From contig NZ_WAAQ01000001.1 of assembly GCF_008868125.1 (NCBI RefSeq), forward strand, positions 930,001-994,000: 64,000 nt of DNA. The letters are read 5' to 3'. Source of the DNA: Microbacterium maritypicum (GTDB lineage Bacteria; Actinomycetota; Actinomycetes; Actinomycetales; Microbacteriaceae). Positions 17,037 to 27,274 of this stretch are shown one piece after another. The translations under genes and the position numbers were made by a program. The notes beneath the pieces are model-generated. The model did no database searches, was not told where the DNA came from, and saw only the letters and a program-made list of their open reading frames with translations. Numbering within the stretch: position 1 is the stretch's first letter; every line of letters starts with the position of its first letter.

Positions 17037-18365
17037 TCAGCGGCGGCGCACCGCGCGCATGCCCACGTGCAGGAGCTGGGGGCCGCCCTCCGCCGGGTCG
17101 AGAAGACGGCCGACGGGCTGGTCCGTGTCGGTGATCAGGGCGCCGTCGGCACGCACACGCAGCCGCAGCGGCGGACGAGGAGGGATGCCGAGGGCCGCGA
17201 TGTCCTCACGCAGCACCATCGCGAACTCGAGGGCGTCGCCGTCAAGGGTCACGTCGTAGCGCCACTGCCCGGCGTCGTACGTGCCGAGCAGTCCTTCGAG
17301 CTTCTCGACCGGCTGCAGCTGCGCAGCCTCCACGGACTTCTCGATGCCGCGCAGCCGCGCGAAGCACCAGTCGACGACCGCGGATCCGAGTGCCTTGCCG
17401 CTGCCGCTGTTCGTCAGCACGGTGATGGCCAGATCCTCATCCGGGGCGAGGACGAACTCGCTCAGCTGCATGTCGGAGATGTTCCCGCCGTGCATCACGA
17501 CCCGTGCCGATCCGTGCCGCGTGAGCAACCAGGGCAGACCGATGGCGTCGATGGGCGGCCCCGCGGCGAGGTGGGGCTGCTGCATCAGGAGTCTGGTCGC
17601 CTCGCCCACGGGTGCTGCGCCCTCCGCCTCGCCGCGCATCTGGAAACGGGCGTAGGTGAGCTGGTCGCGCACGGACGACACGATGCCGCCCTCGGGCGCG
17701 ATGTCGCGGGTCAGCGGCCACTGGGGGAACGCGGCCATCGCTGCGTCCTCACCGGGCACGTGTCCGACGGCATGGGGGCGTGCGATCACGTCCCACGGGA
17801 AGAAGAACGTCTCGGACATGCCCAGCGGGTCGAGGACGATGCGCTGCACCGCCTGCTCGAACGTCTCGCCCGTCGCCTCCTCGATCACACGACCCAGCAG
17901 GCGGATGCCGGAGTTGCTGTAGGAGGCGATCGTGCCGGGGGAGAAGAACTGCGGGAGCTCGGAGAAGCCGGCGACGCTGCGGGCGAGGGCGTCGTCGTCC
18001 CACCCCGGATGATCGTCCGCGTCGCCCAGGAAGCCGCCAGAGTGCGTGAGGAGGTGGCGGATGCGCAGCTCTGCGAGGGCGTCCTCGTCTCGGAGCCGGA
18101 AGTCGGGGAGCACATCGACCACATGGCCGTCGAGGTCGAGCACGCCGCTCTCGACCAGATGCATCGCGACGGTTCCGGTGAACGTCTTCGTCGTCGAGCC
18201 GATCTGGAAGAGCGTGCGCGCGGTCACGGCGGCACCGGTGTCGACAGCGGCGACACCGGTGGCGGCGATGACTTCCCGGTCGCGGTCGATCACGCCGACC
18301 ACTGCGCCGGGCACGCCGAGCTCCGCGGCCGTGGCGTCCAGGAACTCCTGCAGCTCGTCGTCCAT
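17037..18365 (-). CDS. Second class C beta-lactamase-like serine hydrolase
   Basis: Protein of 442 residues starting MDDELQEFLDATAAELGVPG. Motifs are STTK (Ser about 56), YSN (about 148) and HGGN (about 292) in place of KTG. The C-terminal beta-domain is shorter and diverged from the neighbouring paralog. Without a signal peptide it should be cytoplasmic. Its ATG shares one base with the stop codon of the amidohydrolase gene, so translation is coupled. A 141-bp gap then separates it from the next hydrolase gene; that gap contains no clear terminator, so I treat the operon as continuing. Probable D-amino acid peptide or ester hydrolase. Confidence 0.88.
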   Translation of the reverse strand: MDDELQEFLDATAAELGVPGAVVGVIDRDREVIAATGVAAVDTGAAVTARTLFQIGSTTKTFTGTVAMHLVESGVLDLDGHVVDVLPDFRLRDEDALAELRIRHLLTHSGGFLGDADDHPGWDDDALARSVAGFSELPQFFSPGTIASYSNSGIRLLGRVIEEATGETFEQAVQRIVLDPLGMSETFFFPWDVIARPHAVGHVPGEDAAMAAFPQWPLTRDIAPEGGIVSSVRDQLTYARFQMRGEAEGAAPVGEATRLLMQQPHLAAGPPIDAIGLPWLLTRHGSARVVMHGGNISDMQLSEFVLAPDEDLAITVLTNSGSGKALGSAVVDWCFARLRGIEKSVEAAQLQPVEKLEGLLGTYDAGQWRYDVTLDGDALEFAMVLREDIAALGIPPRPPLRLRVRADGALITDTDQPVGRLLDPAEGGPQLLHVGMRAVRRR

Positions 18366-19849
18366 CAGGCATCCCCTCGTACGGCGCGCCCCGGCAGGGC
18401 ATCGGTCACGATCTCTCCCGCGTGCACGACACGAGTGCCGTGCACGAAGAGCTCGCGCACACCCCGCGACGGGCGGGTCGGATCGGCATAGGTGGCTCTG
18501 TCCGTCAGCGTCGTCGGGTCGATCACCACGACGTCGGCATCCGCCCCGATCGTCAGATGGCCCTTGCCCCGCATGCCGGACGAGACCTCGTCGAGCACAC
18601 GAGCGGGGAGGAACGAACAGCGCCGGAAGGCTTCGACCCAGCTCCACGTGCCGCTGTCGAGAACCATGAGCCGCAGCGACTTCGCGAACGTGCCCGCGGT
18701 GCGGGGATGCGTGTGCCCGCCCGCGGGAAGCGGCCACTCGTGCTGCTCGTACACCGTCCCCCCGCCGCTCGCCGCCCAGGAGATGGGCATCGCATCACTC
18801 GCCACGATCGAGTCGGGATAGGCCAGCGCACGGTGCAGATGCGCGCGGTCGAAGGGATCGGCCTCGTCGAGGAACGTCACGATGCAGGTGGCGCCGGGGT
18901 CGATCGCCCGCACCTCGCGCAGCCGGGCTTCGTCGGCGATGCGCTCGCCGGTGTCGACGAGCACCAGAGAACTCGGAGTGATGCCGAGCCCCGCGAGTTT
19001 CTCCGGGGCGAGGAAGAACGCGCCGATCGCCGTGCTGCCGGCGCCGTAGGGGTAGGCCTCGACCGTCACGCGGGAACCTGCGGCGCGGCTGCGATCCAGC
19101 AGGCCCAGCACCCGGTCGATGTGTCGCAGCGAGGTGCTGTTCACGTGGCAGTGATGCATCGCCGCCCCGGTCTCCGCGGCGGCGCGGACGAGCTCCTCAG
19201 AGCCGTCGATCGGTGTGCGCGGATCGGCCTCGATCAGTTCGCGCACGTGCGTGAAGGTCGGGGCGTGGGCAGCGGCGGCCAGCCGGGAGAGGGCGAGGTA
19301 CTCGTCGGGGTCGGACCGCGGCGCGTAACCCATCAGCACGCCGATCCCCAGTGCGCCGGCACCCAGCTCATCCTCCAGCAGGCTCAGCCATCGGCGGCGT
19401 TCGGCGGGGGAGGAGGACCGCTGCCAGTCGGGTGTGCCGAGCAGATCCATTGACGCGGTGAAGTCGGCGACGGGCACCCGGTCGAGGTGCGCGTACGCCC
19501 GCGCCTGCGACCAGGAAGCCGAGAAGCCGTAGTTCAGCGGGCGTCCGTCCGCGGCGGCGCGGGCGAGGGCCTCGGCGATCGGCATGAGTCCGGCCTCGAG
19601 ATCGAGGGCGGTGGTGACACCGTCCATCGCCTGCAGCCGGTGCCCCGCGATCGAGTGCACGTGGCTGTGCAGGTCGACGAAACCCGGTCCGACGATGAGG
19701 CCCGTCACGTCCACCACCTCGGCATCGGTCGGCGCCGTGAGCCCGTCGCCGACCGCGGCCACCCGCCCCTGGGCGATCAGCAGATCGGTGATCCGGTCGG
19801 TTTCCGTCTTCGGGTCGATGACGCGCCCGCCGCGCAGCAGTGTGTCCAC
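18365..19849 (-). CDS. D-aminoacylase-type amidohydrolase (N-acyl-D-amino acid deacylase family)
   Basis: Protein of 494 residues beginning at a GTG (VDTLLRGGRVIDPKT). Amidohydrolase features are the N-terminal beta-sandwich, GPGFVDLHSHVHS with the first metal histidines, HVRE and HCHVNS further on, and the terminal ADADVVVIDPTT sandwich strand. The layout matches the D-aminoacylase/AAD subgroup, which frees D-amino acids from N-acyl forms. The usual HxH is spaced as HSH here. An open frame extends upstream without a better start, and the conserved fold begins at the GTG. It heads the minus-strand operon and is divergent from the LacI gene. Dihydroorotase-like or N-acyl-D-glutamate specificity is possible. 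Confidence 0.86.
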   Translation of the reverse strand: MDTLLRGGRVIDPKTETDRITDLLIAQGRVAAVGDGLTAPTDAEVVDVTGLIVGPGFVDLHSHVHSIAGHRLQAMDGVTTALDLEAGLMPIAEALARAAADGRPLNYGFSASWSQARAYAHLDRVPVADFTASMDLLGTPDWQRSSSPAERRRWLSLLEDELGAGALGIGVLMGYAPRSDPDEYLALSRLAAAAHAPTFTHVRELIEADPRTPIDGSEELVRAAAETGAAMHHCHVNSTSLRHIDRVLGLLDRSRAAGSRVTVEAYPYGAGSTAIGAFFLAPEKLAGLGITPSSLVLVDTGERIADEARLREVRAIDPGATCIVTFLDEADPFDRAHLHRALAYPDSIVASDAMPISWAASGGGTVYEQHEWPLPAGGHTHPRTAGTFAKSLRLMVLDSGTWSWVEAFRRCSFLPARVLDEVSSGMRGKGHLTIGADADVVVIDPTTLTDRATYADPTRPSRGVRELFVHGTRVVHAGEIVTDALPGRAVRGDA

Positions 19850-19983
19850 GCCGCCACGATGCCATGCTGGAGGGAGCCGTTCCGGTGCCGCTCGACGAAA
19901 CCGGGTGGTGCTTCCGGTGCTCGCGCACAACCCGTCACGCGCGGCAACGGCGTTCGAGTGGTGCACACGCGCGCGCCGCCAGA

Positions 19984-20014
19984 CATAATGTAGTGACGAT
20001 GTGACCGTGCACAC
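19984..20014. promoter_or_regulatory. Divergent promoter region with LacI-type operator
   Basis: On the plus strand CATAAT (19984-19989) is a possible -10 for the LacI gene. On the minus strand TACATT (19993-19988) is a possible -10 for the hydrolase-importer operon. Just beside them, 19999-20014 reads ATGTGACCGTGCACAC, an imperfect palindrome centred on CG. It resembles the better palindrome at 21153-21168. The LacI protein encoded here probably binds both. The promoter calls are weak; the operator resemblance is stronger. Confidence 0.55.
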
Positions 20015-20029
20015 GCGAGGAGGCAAGTG

Positions 20030-21043
20030 ATGTCCACCGCCTCCGAGCGTGCGCGGTTGCCGAGCATCCGCGACGTCGCCAGGCTCGCCGGTGTCTCGCA
20101 TCAGACGGTGTCCCGAGTGCTCAACGATCATCCGAGCATCCGTCCGGAGACGAAGGCCAAGGTCCTCGATGCGATCTCGGTGCTCGACTACCGGCCGAAC
20201 CTGGCCGCCCGCGCTCTGGTCACCAGCAAGTCGAACATGCTGGGCATCCTGTCCGCCACGATCGGGGAGTTCGGTCCGACCTCGTCCATCGCCGGCATCG
20301 AGGATGCGGCGCGCGAGGAGGGGTACTCGGTCTCGACCCTGAACCTCGCCGACACGACGCCCGAGGCGATCGGCAACGCGGTGCGCCAGCTGTCGCGCGA
20401 GCAGGTCGACGGCATCGTGGTGCTCGCACCGCAGGTGCGGGTGTTCCATGTCCTTCGCGGCATGTCGGTGGACATGCCGTTCGTGACCCTGCAGACGGCA
20501 TCGGGCTCGGACGGGGTGAGCCTGTCCGCCGACCAGGTGGCGGGCGCCAAGGCCGCGACGGCCCACCTGATATCGCTCGGTCACAGCGACATCCTGCATC
20601 TGGCCGGCCCGCAGGACTGGATCGAGGCGGAGTCGCGCATGCGCGGGTATCTCGACGGACTGCGCGAGGCCGACCTGCCGACGTTCCCGCCGATCCGCGG
20701 CGACTGGACAGCCGACTTCGGCTACTTCGCGGGCAAGGAGCTCTCGCGCCGTCGGGACTTCACGGCGGTGTTCGCCGCGAACGATCTGATGGCGATCGGG
20801 CTGATGCACGGCTTCCGCGATTCCGGGGTGCGGGTGCCGCACGACGTGAGCGTGATCGGGTTCGACGACATCCCGGTCGCCGCGCACGTGGCTCCGACGC
20901 TGAGCACGGTGCACCAGGACTTCCCCGAGCTCGGGCGCCGAGCCGTGCGCATCCTCCTCGCGCAGATCAGGGGAGAGCAGGTGCCGGAGTTCGGCCCGCT
21001 GCAGACGATCCTGCGTGCGCGCGAATCCGCCGCAGCACGCTGA
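20030..21043 (+). CDS. LacI-family transcriptional regulator
   Basis: Protein of about 337 residues. The N-terminal LacI helix-turn-helix is clear (IRDVARLAGVSHQTVSRVLN) with the hinge helix NLAARALVTSKS. A periplasmic-binding-protein-like sensor domain follows (about 65-335), ending in the typical GFDDIPVAAHVAPTLSTV. GTG at 20027 directly precedes the chosen ATG at 20030; the GAGGAGG ribosome site fits the ATG better. It is transcribed toward the sugar ABC operon, away from the D-peptide operon. Palindromes in both promoter regions make it the probable repressor of the sugar importer, of itself and perhaps of the divergent operon. The inducer is presumably a sugar, possibly an amino sugar. 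Confidence 0.92.
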   Translation: MSTASERARLPSIRDVARLAGVSHQTVSRVLNDHPSIRPETKAKVLDAISVLDYRPNLAARALVTSKSNMLGILSATIGEFGPTSSIAGIEDAAREEGYSVSTLNLADTTPEAIGNAVRQLSREQVDGIVVLAPQVRVFHVLRGMSVDMPFVTLQTASGSDGVSLSADQVAGAKAATAHLISLGHSDILHLAGPQDWIEAESRMRGYLDGLREADLPTFPPIRGDWTADFGYFAGKELSRRRDFTAVFAANDLMAIGLMHGFRDSGVRVPHDVSVIGFDDIPVAAHVAPTLSTVHQDFPELGRRAVRILLAQIRGEQVPEFGPLQTILRARESAAAR

Positions 21044-21115
21044 CCTGTCGCGGGACCGCTCCCAGCCGATCGGGCCGCATGCATCACGGTAGCGACACGA
21101 AATCGGCGCGCGGAC

Positions 21116-21168
21116 TTGACAGCGGTTCGTCGTGAGTGGACTATGTAATCCAATGTGAACGGTCACAT
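21116..21168 (+). promoter_or_regulatory. Sugar-importer promoter with LacI-type operator
   Basis: TTGACA at 21116-21121 is a consensus -35. With a 17-bp spacer the -10 would be GACTAT (21139-21144). The operator at 21153-21168 is ATGTGAACGGTCACAT, with 6-bp outer arms (ATGTGA and TCACAT) and a central CG, typical of LacI-family sites. Its place at or just after the transcription start fits repression. It shares ATGTGA, the central CG and CACA with the site in front of the LacI gene. Confidence 0.7.
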
Positions 21169-21200
21169 CGAAGGTGACCGCACGTCGCGAGGAAAGATCC

Positions 21201-22765
<1,565 letters not shown>

Positions 22766-22769
<4 letters not shown>

Positions 22770-24136
22770 CCACCGACACCACCGCAACGAAGCGCGGCTT
22801 CCATTTCAAGGACATCACCAAGATGTTCGGAGGCGGCCAGTCGACCCTCCGTCAGTTCGGCATCCTCGGCAGCCTCGTCGTGATCCTGGTCGTCTTCCAG
22901 GTGCTGACCTGGATCTTCAAGGGTCAGGGACTCACGCTCTCGTCGGGCAACCTGATCAACGTCGTCAACCAGTACTCCTACATCCTGATCCTCGCGATCG
23001 GCATGGTGATGGTCATCATCATGGGCCACATCGACCTGTCGGTCGGGTCGGTCGCGGCGTTCACCGGCATCATCGTCGCCAAGGCGATGGCGGACTGGAA
23101 CCTGCCGTGGCCGCTGGCCATCCTCCTCGGCCTCGGCGTGGGCGTGCTGGTGGGCGCCTGGCAAGGATTCTGGGTCGCGTATGTCGGGGTGCCCGCCTTC
23201 ATCGTGACGCTGGCGGGCATGCTGTTCTTCCGTGGCGCGAACCAGTGGGTCGGCGACTCGCAGTCGATCCCCGTCCCGCAGGGGTTCAAGGTCATCGGCG
23301 CCGGCTACCTGCCCGAGCTGTCTTTCATCCCCGTGCAGTTCAACGTGCTCACCATGGTCCTCGCCCTGATCGGTGTGCTCTGGATCGTCATCGCGGAGAT
23401 CCGCACCCGCCGCGCGCAGGCCAAGATGGGTTCGGACATGGCGCCCCGCTGGGTGAGCATCACCAAGGTCGTGCTGATCTCGGCCGTGATCCTCATCGCC
23501 GGGTGGCTGTTCGCGACAGGGCGTGAAGGCACCAGCTTCCCGATCTCGGGCGTCATCCTGCTCGCCCTCGTCATCCTCTACTCGTTCATCACGAACAACA
23601 CCGTTTTCGGCCGCCACATCTACGCCGTCGGTGGCAACCGCCAGGCAGCGCGTCTGTCGGGCGTGAAGGACCGCTGGGTCGACTTCTTCGTCATGATGAA
23701 CATGTCGGTTCTCGCCTCGCTCGCCGGGATGATCTACGTGGCCCGTGCCACGGCCTCCGGTCCGCAGGACGGCAACGGCTGGGAGCTCGACGCCATCGCC
23801 TCGGTCTTCATCGGTGGTGCCGCCGTCTCGGGCGGCATCGGGACCGTGATCGGGTCGATCATCGGTGGTCTCGTGATGGCGTTCCTCAACAACGGACTCG
23901 CGCTGCTCGGCGCCGGTGCCGACGTGGTGTCGATGATCAAGGGCCTGGTGCTCCTGTTCGCGGTCGGTGTCGACGTCTGGAACAAGCAGCAGGGCCGCCC
24001 CTCGATCATCGGGTTCCTGACGCGCCGGTTCGGTCGCAAGGAAGACCCCGCCCTCGAGACCTTCGACCCGAAGGCGAACTACCCCACCAGCCAGAAGTAC
24101 GAAGCCCCCGCCGTCGACGAGACGCGCGGAAAGTAA
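22766..24136 (+). CDS. Sugar ABC importer permease (GguB/MmsB type)
   Basis: Protein of 456 residues. It has ten or more hydrophobic segments and the CUT2 permease signature around [15 protein letters not shown] and the later [19 protein letters not shown] and [17 protein letters not shown]. At 456 residues it is longer than ribose permeases (about 320) and matches the multiple-sugar GguB/MmsB subclass. The hydrophilic tail ([17 protein letters not shown]) is cytoplasmic. It overlaps the ATPase gene by four bases and is followed after 59 bp by the binding protein. Confidence 0.93.
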
Positions 24137-24195
24137 GGGTCGAGTCGCGCACCGCACACGCGCCTTGACCTTCACACACCAGAGAAAGAGATCAC

Positions 24196-25311
24196 ATGAA
24201 GAAGATTCTTCTGTCGGCGACAGCGCTTGTCGTCGCGGGCGCCTTCGCCCTCACCGGCTGCTCCTCGGAGCGCGGCGGTGACACCGGCTCCGGGTCGGGG
24301 GACGAGGCCAAGGGCTTCGCCGCTGATGCCACTATCGGTGTCGCCCTTCCTGACAAGACCTCCGAGAACTGGGTTCTCGCCGGTCAGCTGTTCACCGACG
24401 GCCTGAAGAAGGCCGGATTCAAGCCCGACGTGCAGTACGCACCGGCCAGCAACACGGTCGCCGAGCAGCAGAACCAGATCCAGGCGATGGTCACCGGTGG
24501 CGCCAAGGTCATCATCATCGGTGCGAAGGACGGCAAGCAGCTGTCGACGCAGGTCGAGGCAGCCCGCGACGCCGGCGTCACCGTCATCGCGTACGACCGT
24601 CTGATCGAGAACACCGAGGCCGTGGACTACTACGTCGCCTTCGACAACTTCAAGGTCGGCCAGCTGCAGGGCCAGGCGCTGCTCGACGGTCTCGCCGAGC
24701 GCGCGGGCCACGAGGCGCCGTACAACATCGAGCTGTTCTCGGGTTCGCCGGACGACGCCAACGCTCCCGTGTTCTTCAACGGCGCGATGGACGTGCTCCA
24801 GCCGAAGATCGATGACGGCACGCTCAAGGTCGTTTCCGGTCAGACCGAGATCTCCCAGACGGCGACCGAGGGCTGGAAGGCCGAGAACGCTCAGCGCCGC
24901 ATGGACTCGATCCTCACGTCGACCTACGGTTCCGAGACGCTCGACGGCGTCCTCTCGCCGAACGACACGCTCGCCCGCGCCATCATCACCTCGGTGCAGG
25001 GAGCAGGCAAGCCGGTCCCGGTCGTCACGGGTCAGGACTCCGAGGTCGAGTCCGTCAAGTCGATCATGGAGGGCATCCAGTACTCCACGATCAACAAGGA
25101 CACCACGCTCCTCGTCGAGCAGTCGATCAAGATGGTCGGCCAGCTCCAGAAGGGCGAGGAGGTCGACGTCAACGACACCGAGCAGTACGACAACGGCGTG
25201 AAGGTCGTCCCGGCCTACCTGCTCGACCCGATCATCGTCACCAAGGAGAACGCGGCCGAGGCATACGCCAACGTCCCGAGCCTCCTCGAGATCGTGAAGT
25301 CGTACCAGTAA
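24196..25311 (+). CDS. Sugar-binding lipoprotein, ChvE-like
   Basis: Protein of 371 residues. The signal peptide MKKILLSATALVVAGAFALT runs into an LTGC lipobox (Cys22). The mature part is a type I sugar-binding fold related to ChvE, which binds several monosaccharides: VALPDKTSENWVLAGQ, IIIGAKDGKQL, VIAYDRLIENTEAVDYYVAFDN, VVTGQDSEVESVKSI. The gene is last of the three-gene importer and is followed by a perfect terminator hairpin. The sugar is not determined. With MurK- and MurQ-type genes next door, an amino sugar such as MurNAc or GlcNAc is a reasonable candidate, though ChvE relatives usually take neutral sugars. Confidence 0.92.
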   Translation: MKKILLSATALVVAGAFALTGCSSERGGDTGSGSGDEAKGFAADATIGVALPDKTSENWVLAGQLFTDGLKKAGFKPDVQYAPASNTVAEQQNQIQAMVTGGAKVIIIGAKDGKQLSTQVEAARDAGVTVIAYDRLIENTEAVDYYVAFDNFKVGQLQGQALLDGLAERAGHEAPYNIELFSGSPDDANAPVFFNGAMDVLQPKIDDGTLKVVSGQTEISQTATEGWKAENAQRRMDSILTSTYGSETLDGVLSPNDTLARAIITSVQGAGKPVPVVTGQDSEVESVKSIMEGIQYSTINKDTTLLVEQSIKMVGQLQKGEEVDVNDTEQYDNGVKVVPAYLLDPIIVTKENAAEAYANVPSLLEIVKSYQ

Positions 25312-25357
25312 TCCGGATGCTCCTTCGAGGAACACCCCACAGCACCTCGCTGTGACC

Positions 25358-25393
25358 GAGAGCCACCCTGACCTTCGGGTCAGGGTGGCTCTC
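25358..25393. terminator. Bidirectional hairpin terminator between the ChvE-like and RpiR genes
   Basis: A perfect 16-bp stem (GAGAGCCACCCTGACC and its complement) closes a TTCG tetraloop at 25374-25377. It lies 46 bp after the sugar-binding gene and 32 bp beyond the end of the convergent RpiR gene, so it can serve both. There is no long T-run, as is common in high-GC Actinobacteria. Confidence 0.9.
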
Positions 25394-25425
25394 TCGTGTG
25401 CGGGCCGTGTCCGTCGCCGTGTTCG

Positions 25426-26283
25426 TCAGCCGCGGAGTGCGCGCGTCGCCTGACCCGTGCGCTGCAGGGCATCGACGGTCTCGGCGTACCGGCGTTTGGC
25501 GACACCGAGGAACAGGCAGTCGACGAGCGTGAGCTGCGCGATGCGGCTCACCATGGCGCCTGCGCGGAAGGTCGACTCGCGCACCTCAGTGAAGAGCGGG
25601 TGATCGGCCGCGCGGGTGAGAGGGGAGTCCTTCGCCGACGTGACGGCGATCGTGGTGGCGCCGCTGGTACGCGCCGTCTCCAGGAACCGCACGGTTTCGA
25701 GCGTCGAACCGGAGTGGGAGAAGCCGATCGCGACGGTCGATGCGGTCGGCAGCACGGAGACGGCGACGGCCTCGTGCGGGTCGGCGGGAATATGCGCGTT
25801 CCGTCCGACGCGGAGGAGCTTGTGGGCGAGATCCTCCGCGACGAACCGGCTGGCACCGAGCCCGTAGAGGATGATGCGCTCGGCCCCGTCGATCGCATCC
25901 ACTGCCGCTTCGAGCACGGTGAAGTCGAGTCGGGCGACGGTCTCCTCGATCGCCAGCAGTTCGAGCGCCGCCACCTTCGACACCGCCTCCTGCAGGGTGT
26001 CGGCATCGGAGATCTCCGACCCATAGGCGCCGCGTGCGGAGAACTGGGCGGCTTCCTTGCCGAGCTCGGCGGCCAGGGCCATGCGCAGCGGGGCGTAGCC
26101 GCTGAAGCCGATCGCCCGGCAGAAGCGCACGACCGAAGCGACCGAGGTGTCGCATTCCGCGGCCAGCTCGTTGATCGTGTTGTCGATCACGACGGAGGGG
26201 TTCTCGCGGACGACCAGCGCGATACGGGCCAGCGACGGCGTCAGCGTGGAAGCGGCGGCTTCGATCGTCGACTGGATGCTCAT
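25426..26283 (-). CDS. RpiR/MurR-family regulator (HTH plus SIS domain)
   Basis: Protein of 285 residues. The N-terminal RpiR helix-turn-helix (about 1-75: TINELAAECDTSVASVVRFCRAIGFSGY) is followed by a SIS phosphosugar-binding domain (about 110-250: IILYGLGASRFVAEDL, GFSHSGSTLETVRFLETA). MurR, the E. coli member, senses MurNAc-6-phosphate. Here the gene is divergent from MurK- and MurQ-type genes, so the same ligand is likely. The GGAGAA ribosome site precedes the ATG. A near-palindrome in the intergenic region overlaps promoter elements facing both ways, which fits repression of both transcripts. Confidence 0.9.
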   Translation of the reverse strand: MSIQSTIEAAASTLTPSLARIALVVRENPSVVIDNTINELAAECDTSVASVVRFCRAIGFSGYAPLRMALAAELGKEAAQFSARGAYGSEISDADTLQEAVSKVAALELLAIEETVARLDFTVLEAAVDAIDGAERIILYGLGASRFVAEDLAHKLLRVGRNAHIPADPHEAVAVSVLPTASTVAIGFSHSGSTLETVRFLETARTSGATTIAVTSAKDSPLTRAADHPLFTEVRESTFRAGAMVSRIAQLTLVDCLFLGVAKRRYAETVDALQRTGQATRALRG

Positions 26284-26313
26284 CGGTTCTCCGTCTGCTC
26301 GGTGTAAATTCTT

Positions 26314-26342
26314 TTTGCAGAGTCTACTTCGCATGTAGTCTC
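26314..26342. promoter_or_regulatory. RpiR operator overlapping two divergent -10 elements
   Basis: Arms GAGTCTAC (26320-26327) and GTAGTCTC (26335-26342) form an inverted repeat with one mismatch around TTCGCAT. The right arm contains TAGTCT, a -10 for the plus-strand kinase gene, with TTTGCA (26314-26319) as -35 at a 16-bp spacing. The left arm, read on the minus strand, contains TAGACT, a -10 for rpiR. A dimer bound here would cover both. Confidence 0.65.
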
Positions 26343-26380
26343 TTTTCATCACCTGTTTCCACCGATCCCCGGGAGAGTCG

Positions 26381-27274
26381 ATGAGCGCGAAGACGACCGC
26401 ATCCGTCGATCTCGGCAAGTCCCGGTGCCGCGTCGTGATCGACGGCGACGGCGAGCGGGTCGCGCGCGCAGGCGTCGGAGCTCCCGGGCTCGCCGCAGCG
26501 GGCGGGGTGGAGAGTGCACTCGAGGCGATCCTCCCGCTTCTGGAGGGTGACCGCCTCGACCTGATCGGGGTGGGCGCCGCGGGCGCCTGGCTGGCGCCGC
26601 ATGCGGCGCAGGAACTGTCGTCCCGGCTCGCCGCAGCGAGCGGAGCCGCGGTGGCCGTCGCCTCCGATGTGGTCACCGCTCACGCCGGTGCACTCGCCGG
26701 TGCCGGGGGAGTGCTCCTCATCGCGGGAACCGGAGCGGCGGCCCTCGGCGTCGACGCCGAGGGCGCGCGACTCGTCGACGGCTGGGGTCCGGAACTCGGC
26801 GACTTCGGCAGCGGCTCGTGGCTCGGGCGCGAGGCCCTGCGTGCCGTGCTGCGTGCGGACGACGCCCTGGGCGCCCGCACCGCCCTCACCGCGGCGATCG
26901 TGCAGCCGGTGGGTGCGCCATCCGACATCCAGGCCTGGCTCGCCCAGCGCGAACCCCTCCCTCGACGCCTCGCGACGCTCGCACCTCTCGTGCTGGATGC
27001 CGCTGCCGACGGCGATGCGGTCGCCGGCGAGATCGTGGCCGAGGCGATTCGACTCCTCACCGCGACGGCTGTCGCCGCATCCACCCGCACCACCGACGTG
27101 GTGATCCACGGCGGCCTCACCGACCACGCGTGGTTCCGCGCGTCATTGACCTCTTCCCTGCAGACCGCCGGACGCACGCTCGTGCCCGCGAGCGGCGATG
27201 CACTCGACGGCGCGCTGCTGCTCGCGCGCCGCACCGACCTCCCCCACGAAAGGTTCGTCCACCGTGCCGAATGA
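26381..27274 (+). CDS. BadF/BadG-type sugar kinase, probable MurNAc/GlcNAc kinase (MurK-like)
   Basis: Protein of 297 residues of the ASKHA kinase fold: phosphate-1 loop SVDLGKSRCRVVI, phosphate-2 loop LIAGTGAAALGV, the WGPELGDFGSGSWLGREALRAVL segment typical of BadF/BcrA-type N-acetylhexosamine kinases, and a late adenosine loop (VVIHGGLTDHAWF). Clostridial MurK of this family phosphorylates unphosphorylated MurNAc and GlcNAc. The next gene, MurQ, acts on MurNAc-6-phosphate, so the same reaction is the natural inference and implies non-PTS uptake of MurNAc. GGGAGAG precedes the ATG. The end overlaps the start of murQ by 11 bp. Confidence 0.83.
   Translation: MSAKTTASVDLGKSRCRVVIDGDGERVARAGVGAPGLAAAGGVESALEAILPLLEGDRLDLIGVGAAGAWLAPHAAQELSSRLAAASGAAVAVASDVVTAHAGALAGAGGVLLIAGTGAAALGVDAEGARLVDGWGPELGDFGSGSWLGREALRAVLRADDALGARTALTAAIVQPVGAPSDIQAWLAQREPLPRRLATLAPLVLDAAADGDAVAGEIVAEAIRLLTATAVAASTRTTDVVIHGGLTDHAWFRASLTSSLQTAGRTLVPASGDALDGALLLARRTDLPHERFVHRAE

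Noticed and set aside
14587..18365. Antibiotic resistance by beta-lactamases
   Set aside because: No export signals, and the KTG box of the class C members is replaced by H-G motifs typical of peptidases and esterases; the operon context is catabolic.
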